64,000 nt of DNA, taken from NCBI GenBank assembly GCA_963676415.1, contig OY781097.1, positions 4,650,001-4,714,000 of the forward strand. Direction: 5' to 3'. The notes beneath the pieces were generated by a model, which saw only the letters and a program-made list of their open reading frames with translations, was not told the DNA's origin and made no database searches. Origin of the DNA: G963662905 sp963676415. GTDB taxonomy: Bacteria > Bacteroidota > Bacteroidia > Bacteroidales > WRLA01. Within the stretch, counting starts at the first letter, position 1. Every line of letters starts with the position of its first letter. A program made the translations under genes and the position numbers. Positions 8,559 through 17,061 of this stretch are shown in pieces.

Positions 8559-11258
8559 TCATAAACTCATTACCTGACGCAAGGCCTCCCTGAGGTCTTC
8601 CTGACGAAAAGGTTTGGGAATAAAGGCATTCATCCCGGCATCAAGGCATTGGTCTTTATCTTCATTCATGGCATTGGCAGTCATGGCTATAATAGGAATC
8701 CACTCATTTTCAGGAACAGAATGGACACTCTCCCATTCCCTGATTTTCCGTGTTGCTTCCAAACCGTTCATCATCGGCATTTGGATATCCATAAGGATCA
8801 CATCCAAAGGACGACTTTTGTAAATACCGAAAGCTTCCACGCCATTGGAGGCAATTTCAATAGTATGCCCCATAGCGTGCAGACTATGCCAGGCTACTTT
8901 CTGATTGATCAGGTTATCTTCAACGAGCAGGACATTTAATTTCCGGCACATACTATTATCGCTGGCTGATTTCTTTTCGGTGTTTTCATCATCGGAATCA
9001 TCATATTGAAGATCAATATCCAGTATCCTGCTTACAATACGGATTAGCTGCCGTTGCTTTACCGGTTTATAGAAATAATCGTTAAAGCCAACTTCTTGGA
9101 TATCGGATCGCTCCAACAAATCAGTCATTGAAGAAAGCAGGAGCATTTTATTATGCCTTAATTTATGGTCAGACTGGATCAAACGCGCCAGGTCCATCCC
9201 ATTCATTTTGGGCATATTGTAATCGATAATAAGTAAATCGAAGGGCTTTTTTTCTTTTCTCAGAATATTTAAAGCCTCTTCACCATCCGTGGCAAGCACT
9301 ACTTCCGACCCGGCTATCTCAAGATATTTCTTTAGTATAATCCTGTTTGTGTTGTTATCATCTATAACCAAAAAGCGCTTTCCTTCGAGCACCTTACCAA
9401 TGAATTGTTTTTCACTTTCCTTATCAGAAAAACCCAAAGGAATTTCCACTTTAAACTCACTGCCTTTACCCAAATCTGAATCAATAATAATTGTTCCGCC
9501 CATCAAATCAACCAGGCGGCTAATGATCACAAGTCCCAATCCGGTGCCTCCATACTTTCTGGTTGTTGAGCTATCTACCTGGCTAAAAGGCTGAAAAAGG
9601 TTTTTCTGTGCCTCTTTGCTGATTCCGATACCGGTATCTTTAACACTGAAGCAAACTTTCGCCTGCTTTTCAGATAGTTCGAGCAATGAACAGGAGAGCA
9701 ATACTTCTCCTTTGGCTGTAAACTTCACAGCATTGGAAAGCAGATTGATTAAAATCTGGCGGATTCGTTGTGGATCTCCGATCAGCTCGGCAGGAACTTC
9801 AGGATCAATCCAGCTGATTAAATGCAATTTTTTTTCGCCGGCTTTTAAGGCAAGCAGTTCCGTAACGCCTTCGACCAGCATGCGTGGATTAAAAGGGATG
9901 CTTTCCAACTCAATCTTATTGGCTTCAGCTTTTGAAAAATCCAGGATATCATTGACAATGGCAAGCAAGTTATTGGCAGAACGGTTGATAATACTGACAT
10001 ATTCCTGCTGCTCTACATTCAGATTTGAATTGGCTACAATTTCCGTCATACCAATTACTCCGTTGAGCGGTGTACGTATTTCATGGCTCATATTTGCCAG
10101 AAATTCTGCTTTAGCTTTTGCAGCGACTTCTGCCTGGTCGCGTGCAATTTTAAGTGTTTTCCGTTGCTGAATTGCACGCAATCTTGCTTCATTGAGCAGG
10201 CTCATAAAAAAACAGAACATCAACAAAAATGCAGAAATCCGCAAAAATCCGGCACGTGTTGCTTCATGAATCGCTTGCAGTTTATCGTCCAAACTATAAA
10301 AAACAAAATATGCGGCATCCGCTTCACCTTTTACATTCGATATGGGCAAAAAACGGATCAGAAAGTCTTTGTCGAACATATTGAGCGATACCGAGAAGCT
10401 TTCGGCATTGCGCAGCTTTGGATTAACTTCTGCCTCTATAGCTGTATTTATAGAATCAATAAGGCTTTGCTCCCAGTTATTTGTTGCCCGGGCAAATGTC
10501 CGCATGCGGTTATAAAGGCTAAAACCTTCGAAACCAAAAGATTGATAAGTTGAATCCGAATTTGTAAAACCTTCCTTATTCACAATATCCTGATTGAGCA
10601 AAAAAACCGGAAATGCATCCATTGCCCGTGCTGCTTCTTCTTTAATTTCATTCATTGCAATGCTGATTTCCACACTGCCAATATTCTTTCCCTGATAATT
10701 CAAGGGGCTAAGAAAACGGTAACTGTTTTCAATCCGGCCTTCTTCAAAACCTTCTACATAAACCTCATCATTATTGGCAATATCTACGGAATACCTGAAT
10801 CCCAATAAGTTATCTCCATATTTTTCCGGTTTATGGAAACGCAGGAAACTGCTCCCGTCCGGAAGGTGAAAATGGAAAATCCGGTAATTTTTAAAAAGAA
10901 TCACCTGATAAAGCCATTTTAATTCATCATAGAGTTCCCGGCGTATCTCATCCTGCCTGTTTTGATCCGCACCATCAATACTTGCATAAAGCGACAAAAC
11001 CTCAGGAGTATTGATAATAGAATCAAAAATGGATTTTGAAAAATTTCGGTAAGAAAAAAGCGTAGCTTCATAATTTCCCAATGCATCCTGCGTACTTTCC
11101 TTTAGATGCTTTTGTTTTACCACACCCTCAGCATGCTTCATATACGTCCATACCAATAATTCCAGAACCAAAAAAACAGATAAATACAGGAATATCCGAA
11201 CAAAAATCCGTGATTTTTTTGTTCCTGAAACTATATTTATATCGTTTTTCTGGCTCAT
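8559..11258 (-). CDS. Hybrid sensor histidine kinase with two receiver domains
   Basis: An 899-residue inner-membrane protein. A transmembrane segment at about 19-38 and another near 335-355 bracket a periplasmic sensor region of roughly 300 residues. A HisKA domain follows with phospho-acceptor His392 in MSHEIRTPLNG, then HATPase_c (NLLSNAVKF, DTGIGI, GGTGLGL). Two receiver domains come last, with predicted phospho-acceptor Asp679 (IIDYNMP) and Asp824 (LMDIQMP). No output domain is present, so it probably passes phosphate to a separate phosphotransfer protein or acts through protein contacts. It stands alone, divergent from the polyamine operon. The signal sensed is not evident. Confidence 0.9.
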   Translation of the reverse strand: MSQKNDINIVSGTKKSRIFVRIFLYLSVFLVLELLVWTYMKHAEGVVKQKHLKESTQDALGNYEATLFSYRNFSKSIFDSIINTPEVLSLYASIDGADQNRQDEIRRELYDELKWLYQVILFKNYRIFHFHLPDGSSFLRFHKPEKYGDNLLGFRYSVDIANNDEVYVEGFEEGRIENSYRFLSPLNYQGKNIGSVEISIAMNEIKEEAARAMDAFPVFLLNQDIVNKEGFTNSDSTYQSFGFEGFSLYNRMRTFARATNNWEQSLIDSINTAIEAEVNPKLRNAESFSVSLNMFDKDFLIRFLPISNVKGEADAAYFVFYSLDDKLQAIHEATRAGFLRISAFLLMFCFFMSLLNEARLRAIQQRKTLKIARDQAEVAAKAKAEFLANMSHEIRTPLNGVIGMTEIVANSNLNVEQQEYVSIINRSANNLLAIVNDILDFSKAEANKIELESIPFNPRMLVEGVTELLALKAGEKKLHLISWIDPEVPAELIGDPQRIRQILINLLSNAVKFTAKGEVLLSCSLLELSEKQAKVCFSVKDTGIGISKEAQKNLFQPFSQVDSSTTRKYGGTGLGLVIISRLVDLMGGTIIIDSDLGKGSEFKVEIPLGFSDKESEKQFIGKVLEGKRFLVIDDNNTNRIILKKYLEIAGSEVVLATDGEEALNILRKEKKPFDLLIIDYNMPKMNGMDLARLIQSDHKLRHNKMLLLSSMTDLLERSDIQEVGFNDYFYKPVKQRQLIRIVSRILDIDLQYDDSDDENTEKKSASDNSMCRKLNVLLVEDNLINQKVAWHSLHAMGHTIEIASNGVEAFGIYKSRPLDVILMDIQMPMMNGLEATRKIREWESVHSVPENEWIPIIAMTANAMNEDKDQCLDAGMNAFIPKPFRQEDLREALRQVMSL

Positions 11259-11488
11259 TTATGAAATTTGGAATAACGAATATACAACAAATTCTTCAGG
11301 AAAAGGCCTATTGAACCATATAGATTGCCTCCGACATCAAAACCACGGGCAGAGCTGAACCGATAAAAAGCCTTTCATTAATTTGCACAAAGTCATGATA
11401 AATACCATACTGATGGTCACCCCCTTAGGAGCGTATTGGAAAATACCTTAAATTAGTCAGAATTTTTTTTGTAAATCAATCATTTTTT

Positions 11489-11520
11489 ACTTGCATGAAA
11501 ACGAAAAGCGCATATTTTTG
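11489..11520 (+). promoter_or_regulatory. Bacteroidota-type promoter of the polyamine operon
   Basis: A TTG -33 element at 11491-11493 and a -7 box TATTTTTG at 11513-11520 are separated by 19 bp, matching the Bacteroidota vegetative consensus. The ATG of the SpeD-SpeE gene is 36 bp downstream. Confidence 0.7.
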
Positions 11521-11555
11521 CGCCGCTATTTTTTAATCAAATTTAAATTATAAAG

Positions 11556-12839
11556 ATGTCAGCACTCGGACGGCATATTCTTGTTGAATTCTTCGGCTGT
11601 AAGCCGGAAGTCATGAACGATGTTTCTTTGATAGAAACCGGTATGGTGGATGCGGCCTTAAAAGCCAATGCAACCGTTATCAATTCAACCTTTCACCATT
11701 TTTCACCTTTTGGTGTGAGCGGTGTAGTCGTAATCCAGGAAAGCCACCTGGCCATTCATACATGGCCGGAGTATCAGTATGCTGCTGTGGACCTTTTCAC
11801 CTGCGGCGATACTGTGGACCCATGGAAATCATTCGACCACCTGAAAGAAGTTTTTGGTGCCACCAATTATTCTGCACTGGAAATGTGGCGTGGCAATATG
11901 AACCTGCTCGAACGGGTTGACTTTAAAGTACGCGATAGCCGCGAAACTGCTGAAAAGCGCATGAAATCGTCTATGTACAAGCGAGATGTATGGTTTACCG
12001 ACAAAGACGACAACCAGGCACTCAGCCTGCGCTACACCGGTGAAGTACTGTACGATAAAGAATCTGAATTTCAGCGCACACGAGTTATCGATACTTATGC
12101 CTACGGCAAAACACTCACCATCGACAATATGGTAATGTGCACCGAAAAAGATGAATATCATTATCATGAAATGATTACGCATCCTGCACTGATGAGCCTC
12201 AATGATGCCAAAAATGTGCTCGTTATTGGCGGTGGTGATGGCGGAACCATTCGTGAAGTCTTGAAGCACAGCAATATTGAAAAAGTTGTAATGGTGGAAA
12301 TCGACGAAAATGTTGTAGAAGCGGCCAAACTGCACCTTCCTACCCTTTCGCAGTCCTTCAACCATCCCAAACTGGAGCTCATAATCGGCGATGGCATACA
12401 ATATGTTGCCGAAGCCGAAGCAGGCAGTTACGACCTGATTATTGTGGACGGAAGCGATCCGGTAGGCCCGGCAGAAGGCCTGTTCAACAAAAAATTCTAT
12501 CAGGACTGCTATAATGCACTCACCGGCAAAGGAATGATCGTCGCCCAGGGCGAATCGCCCATGTTCAACCAAAAGGCGTTCCACCAGATCAATACCTGCT
12601 TGAAAGACGTGGCCGGAAAAGACAAAGTACATACACTCCTGTTCCATATCCCCACTTATCCGTCCGGCGTATGGAGCATCCAAACCGCTTCAAAAGGTGA
12701 TGTAAACCCGCTCAAAGTTGACGAAAATGTTATCCGTAAATTTGTTCAGAACCACAACCTGAACTATTACAACCAGGACATCCATAAGGCAGCATTTATG
12801 CTTCCAACTTATGTTAAAAGGCTTTTAAATGAAATCTAA
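11556..12839 (+). CDS. speDE: S-adenosylmethionine decarboxylase-spermidine synthase fusion
   Basis: A 427-residue natural fusion. Residues 1-125 are a bacterial class AdoMet decarboxylase proenzyme; self-cleavage should occur between Glu62 and Ser63 in IQESHLAIHTWPE, giving a pyruvoyl cofactor, and Cys83 in FTCGD matches the family's second catalytic residue. Residues from about 140 are spermidine synthase: VLVIGGGDGGTIRE, VEIDENVVE and IIVDGSDPVGP bind decarboxylated SAM and putrescine. The fused enzyme would make the aminopropyl donor and transfer it in one chain. The next gene, an agmatinase-family enzyme, overlaps by 11 bp, so both pathway steps share an operon. The upstream promoter is well matched. 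Autocleavage of the fusion means two final polypeptides. Confidence 0.93.
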   Translation: MSALGRHILVEFFGCKPEVMNDVSLIETGMVDAALKANATVINSTFHHFSPFGVSGVVVIQESHLAIHTWPEYQYAAVDLFTCGDTVDPWKSFDHLKEVFGATNYSALEMWRGNMNLLERVDFKVRDSRETAEKRMKSSMYKRDVWFTDKDDNQALSLRYTGEVLYDKESEFQRTRVIDTYAYGKTLTIDNMVMCTEKDEYHYHEMITHPALMSLNDAKNVLVIGGGDGGTIREVLKHSNIEKVVMVEIDENVVEAAKLHLPTLSQSFNHPKLELIIGDGIQYVAEAEAGSYDLIIVDGSDPVGPAEGLFNKKFYQDCYNALTGKGMIVAQGESPMFNQKAFHQINTCLKDVAGKDKVHTLLFHIPTYPSGVWSIQTASKGDVNPLKVDENVIRKFVQNHNLNYYNQDIHKAAFMLPTYVKRLLNEI

Positions 12840-13881
12840 CAACAACAGGCTCAACGATGTAGGCGTCAGCAATGGCGCTTACTTCGGTCTGCCTGATGAT
12901 GCTGCTTCATCAGAGGTGGTCGTTATTCCGGTTCCCTGGGATGCAACAACCTCCTACCGTGATGGCACATCCCGCGGACCGGCTGCAGTTTGTGAAGCCT
13001 CTGTTCAACTCGATTTCTACGATACCTATATAAACAATGCCTGGGAAAAGCTTCCCCGTACTTTCCCTTTTCCACATCAGATTGCTGATTTAAACAAGCA
13101 AATCCGTCCTGTTGCAAAGGAAATCATCCAACATCTCGAAAAGGGCGGTTCCGAAAACAATCCAATAATCCGGGAAAAGATCAAAAAAGTAAATCATGCT
13201 TCGGAAGAACTAAACCACTGGTTGGAGCAAGAAAGCACTGAGCTGATTGCTGCAGGAAAAATTCCCGTTGTGCTGGGAGGTGACCACAGTTCCCCTTTAG
13301 GTTTATTGCGCGCATTGGCTCAAAAACACAGCGAATTTGGTATGCTGCAGTTCGACGCCCATGCAGATCTCCGTATTGCTTACGAAGGTTTTGAATTTTC
13401 ACACGCAAGCATTATGAACAATGCACTGAAACTCCCCTCTGTTAAAAAACTTGTGCAGTGTGGCATCAGGGACCTGAGTGCCGATGAGGCCGAACGCGCT
13501 GAAAATGATGTTCGGATCGAATTATTTCATGATCAGGAAATTGCAGAAAAACTATATGAAGGAGAAAACTGGTCACAAATCTGCGCACACATTATTACTA
13601 AGCTGCCTCAAAAGGTTTATATCAGTTTCGACATCGACGCCCTCGACCCATCGCTTTGCCCCAATACAGGAACGCCCGTTCCCGGCGGATTGAGTTTTAA
13701 TCAGGCACTATACCTGCTGCGCAAACTGCATGCCAGCGGCAAGGAGATTATTGCTTTTGATTTATGTGAAACCGCGCCCGGCGATTCCGAAATCAATGTA
13801 ATTACAGCCGCCCGCTTACTCTATCAGCTCAGCATCCTTACGGCAGATACTCAAAATGGCGCGCTCGAAAAAAGGCCATAA
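12829..13881 (+). CDS. speB: Agmatinase-family ureohydrolase
   Basis: A 350-residue enzyme of the arginase/agmatinase/formimidoylglutamase superfamily. The binuclear manganese ligands are present: GGDHS (near 147), DAHADLR (near 175) and SFDIDALDP (near 270). An insert at 90-135 is longer than in the classical enzymes. It overlaps the SpeD-SpeE fusion by 11 bp, so the likely reaction is agmatine to putrescine plus urea, feeding spermidine formation. Arginase or formimidoylglutamase activity cannot be excluded from motifs alone; operon context favours agmatinase. Confidence 0.85.
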   Translation: MKSNNNRLNDVGVSNGAYFGLPDDAASSEVVVIPVPWDATTSYRDGTSRGPAAVCEASVQLDFYDTYINNAWEKLPRTFPFPHQIADLNKQIRPVAKEIIQHLEKGGSENNPIIREKIKKVNHASEELNHWLEQESTELIAAGKIPVVLGGDHSSPLGLLRALAQKHSEFGMLQFDAHADLRIAYEGFEFSHASIMNNALKLPSVKKLVQCGIRDLSADEAERAENDVRIELFHDQEIAEKLYEGENWSQICAHIITKLPQKVYISFDIDALDPSLCPNTGTPVPGGLSFNQALYLLRKLHASGKEIIAFDLCETAPGDSEINVITAARLLYQLSILTADTQNGALEKRP

Positions 13882-14186
13882 TATTTACACCCCCCGGAAG
13901 TGCCATCAGTCCCTTCTTCTTCATTTTTTTTGACCCTGCCGGGCTAAAAAACGCCCTTCTGTAGTTATTTTTTCTCATTTCCTTAACATTCAGACAAAAA
14001 CAGTCCACTTCTTTAAATACTGAATAACAGCAATTTAAACAGAGTAATTAACACTAAATTAAGGTTTTTGAAATCTTTATTTAATCATTCCTTAACGATT
14101 CCTTTCATAGCTGGAGTTGGGTGAGGCATATCTTCGCCTCAACAATTTAACAAGCAGATACAATCATTTTGCTGATATAATTTAGT
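13882..14186. other. Intergenic region before the TonB receptor
   Basis: An A+T-rich 305-bp spacer. A small imperfect stem (GAGGC at 14123-14127 with GCCTC at 14136-14140, extended by GTT/AAC after a bulge) lies about 45 bp before the receptor ATG. No gene and no canonical promoter could be assigned. Confidence 0.4.
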
Positions 14187-17027
14187 ATGAAAAGAATCTC
14201 TGTCTTACTCTTCTTCTTCAGTCTGATCCTCTTTCAGGCTCATGCTCAAAAAGGAACTCTTCACGGCCAGGTAACCGATACCAAAACACAGGAAACACTT
14301 ATTGGTGTTACCGTTGCATTGCTCAATCCTGCAGATGCAAGCATTGTAACCGGCGCCATTACCGATTTTGACGGCAATTATAATATTATGGCCGACCCGG
14401 GCTCGTACCTTTTGCGCTTCTCTTTCGTATCTTACGACACTGCTTTCAGAGAAATTGGCCTCACAGCAGGTGCTACAATAGAAAACAATATTGAACTGGG
14501 CGAAGCAAATATTTCCCTCGCGGGTTTTACAGTAACGGCAAAAATCAACCGGTCTTCTGAAAATGTTTTGCTGATGGATCAGAAAAAAGCTACCGGCATC
14601 ACGCAAAGCGTTGGAGCAAAAGAGCTATCGCGCAAAGGAGCAAGTGATGCCGCTGCCGGTGTTAAAAAAGTTGCCGGTGTTTCCATGATGGGCAGCAAGC
14701 AACTTTTTGTACGTGGCCTTGGCGACCGCTACAATGCAGCACAGCTCAACGGCTTACCGATTGCCTCACCTGATCCCGCCAAAAAAATCATCAAACTCGA
14801 CATCTTCCAATCCGATGTAATCAAATATTTAAAAGTGCACAAAGCCTACAGTGTGCGCAATTATGCGGATTATACCGGAGCATTGATTGACATCAACACT
14901 CTGGATTATCCCGAAGACCCTTTTATGGCAATTGGCCTGGGCGCTAAATACAATACCAACAGTACCGGAAAAGACTTTATGCGCATTGATGCAAAAGGCC
15001 TGCGTTTCTTCGGTTTTGATGTAAACGAGCGCAAAGACCTCACTCCCAAGGAATATTGGATAGCCGACAAATTAACTCAAAAAATCGGGCCGGATTTCAA
15101 TTACGCTTCTTATGGCTTTACAGATAATGCGGCCATGCCAGCATTGGATTTCGGCATCTCAGGGGGTAAGCTTTTCCAATTGAATGAAAAAAGGAAACTG
15201 GGCGCAATGTTCAATATTTCGTTTAACAACGATTACGAATATCATCCCGACGTACTAGATATCCAAGTGAACAAACAAAACATCAAGGATGGCAATTTCA
15301 TCTCGCAGAAATATTCCTACAATTCATACTTCACGTCACTGGCCAGCCTTACCTACGAGCACAATGATAAAAACACCATCAAATACAACTTCCTTTACCT
15401 GAACAACGGGCAGGATGCCTATACCGACAAAACAGGAACACGCCCCGACTGGGCAAGTGGTGAAAAGACAGCCGTGATCCGCAATGCGCAATACATCAAT
15501 TACCGCCTGTTAAGCAACCAATTGGGTGGCAAACACAAAATAGGCAAGCAAATGGAAATCGATTGGAACGGAAGCTTCCAGATTGTTGACTACAATGTGC
15601 CCGACCGACGGGAAGTTGTGTATATCAACCAAAGAACAGACACTCCGGACAAATACGTTTACATGACCTTAAATAATGGAAACGACACCAAGCGCATCAT
15701 TGTGGAACAAAATTCGGATGAAATTAACCTCTCGCTCAACTTCAAATACAAACTCGATGAAGAGGGCAAAAAAGGAGAAATCGTTGTAGGTGGACAGGGA
15801 CGCCAAACCACCGTTGACTACCGCTCCTATTATTATGGTTACAAGTTCAATACTATGGCCGGAAACGTCACCGGACTTGTTGACTTAAACGATCCCGACG
15901 CCTATTTTACCACTGAAGATCAAGTGAGTGGTGATGATTACTATTATCTCGACAAGATTGTGAACAACTCAAAAGACAATATGGGCTATGATGGCAAATC
16001 GCATATTTATGGAGCCTATGCCGATTTTGTTTACAACTTCAGTGAAAAGTTCAGCCTAAATGCCGGTTTACGTGTGGAGGCATCCAAAATGAGCGTTACT
16101 CCCGACATGGATGTTGTTGATGGCGACGAAATTGCTCTCGAATACGACAATCTCGACCTTTTCCCTGCTGCCAATTTGAAATACGCCATCAATGAAGACA
16201 TGAACCTGCGTTTCGCCGGAAGCCGCACAGTAACGCGCCCAAGCTTCTTTGAAAAATCACCTGCCGATATCGTTCCCGAACAGGGAAGCCGCAAAACGAT
16301 AGGCAACCCTTTTACCAAAGACAGCACCGCTTCCGATGGTTCTTATCTTGAGAACTCCTACAGCAACAATATTGAAATAAAGTGGGAATGGTATCCCAAT
16401 ATCGGCGAACTCATTTCCCTCGGAGCCTACGGAAAAATTATCGACGAGCCTATTGAACGCGTTTCAAAACTCAAAGGAGGCACGGACATCACCTATACTT
16501 ATCAAAATTTCCCCGACCAGGGTACTGCCGCCGGAATTGAATTTGAAGCACGCAAAAAATTTGGCAACCTATTTACAGGCCTGAATGCCGCACTCATTTA
16601 CACCAATGTAAAGATTCCCGAAAACTACAATGAGTTAAATGATGAGCGTCAGCTGCAGGGAGCATCCCCCTATTTGATCAATGCCGATATTGGTTACGAA
16701 TTCAAATATGGTGTTGACAACAAACACCGCACTTATACAGCACTGGTTTACAATGTCTATGGAAAACGAATTTACTCCGTTGGAATCAGCGGCGTAGGAA
16801 ACCAGTATCAAATGCCGTTCAATTCGCTCGATCTGATCATTAAAAACAAAATCAATGACAAATTGAGCATAGACCTTTCCGTAAAGAACCTTCTCAATTC
16901 CAAATACACCATTAAACAGGATGTATATGAGAATAATGATATGCCGGACGAAATCACCAATAAAGTAGCCGTTTACGAATACAAAAAAGGATTGACATTC
17001 GGAATTAGCTTAAAATATTCACTTTAA
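14187..17027 (+). CDS. TonB-dependent outer-membrane receptor with carboxypeptidase-like N-terminal domain
   Basis: A 946-residue outer-membrane protein. A signal peptide (residues 1-20, ending in AHA-Q) is followed by a CarboxypepD_reg-like beta-sandwich (GQVTDTKTQETLIGVTV, near 28-110), a plug domain (KELSRKGASDAAAGVKKVAGV and VRGLGDRYNAAQLNGLPI, near 145-190) and a long beta-barrel ending in the aromatic strand GLTFGISLKYSL. These receptors import large or scarce nutrients using TonB energy. The barrel gene is followed 34 bp later by a surface lipoprotein that ends in a strong terminator, so the two likely form one transport unit. The substrate is not evident; the partner is not a classical SusD. 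Confidence 0.92.
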   Translation: MKRISVLLFFFSLILFQAHAQKGTLHGQVTDTKTQETLIGVTVALLNPADASIVTGAITDFDGNYNIMADPGSYLLRFSFVSYDTAFREIGLTAGATIENNIELGEANISLAGFTVTAKINRSSENVLLMDQKKATGITQSVGAKELSRKGASDAAAGVKKVAGVSMMGSKQLFVRGLGDRYNAAQLNGLPIASPDPAKKIIKLDIFQSDVIKYLKVHKAYSVRNYADYTGALIDINTLDYPEDPFMAIGLGAKYNTNSTGKDFMRIDAKGLRFFGFDVNERKDLTPKEYWIADKLTQKIGPDFNYASYGFTDNAAMPALDFGISGGKLFQLNEKRKLGAMFNISFNNDYEYHPDVLDIQVNKQNIKDGNFISQKYSYNSYFTSLASLTYEHNDKNTIKYNFLYLNNGQDAYTDKTGTRPDWASGEKTAVIRNAQYINYRLLSNQLGGKHKIGKQMEIDWNGSFQIVDYNVPDRREVVYINQRTDTPDKYVYMTLNNGNDTKRIIVEQNSDEINLSLNFKYKLDEEGKKGEIVVGGQGRQTTVDYRSYYYGYKFNTMAGNVTGLVDLNDPDAYFTTEDQVSGDDYYYLDKIVNNSKDNMGYDGKSHIYGAYADFVYNFSEKFSLNAGLRVEASKMSVTPDMDVVDGDEIALEYDNLDLFPAANLKYAINEDMNLRFAGSRTVTRPSFFEKSPADIVPEQGSRKTIGNPFTKDSTASDGSYLENSYSNNIEIKWEWYPNIGELISLGAYGKIIDEPIERVSKLKGGTDITYTYQNFPDQGTAAGIEFEARKKFGNLFTGLNAALIYTNVKIPENYNELNDERQLQGASPYLINADIGYEFKYGVDNKHRTYTALVYNVYGKRIYSVGISGVGNQYQMPFNSLDLIIKNKINDKLSIDLSVKNLLNSKYTIKQDVYENNDMPDEITNKVAVYEYKKGLTFGISLKYSL

Positions 17028-17061
17028 TAATTAATTACCTAACCTAAAACAAATTCGTACA

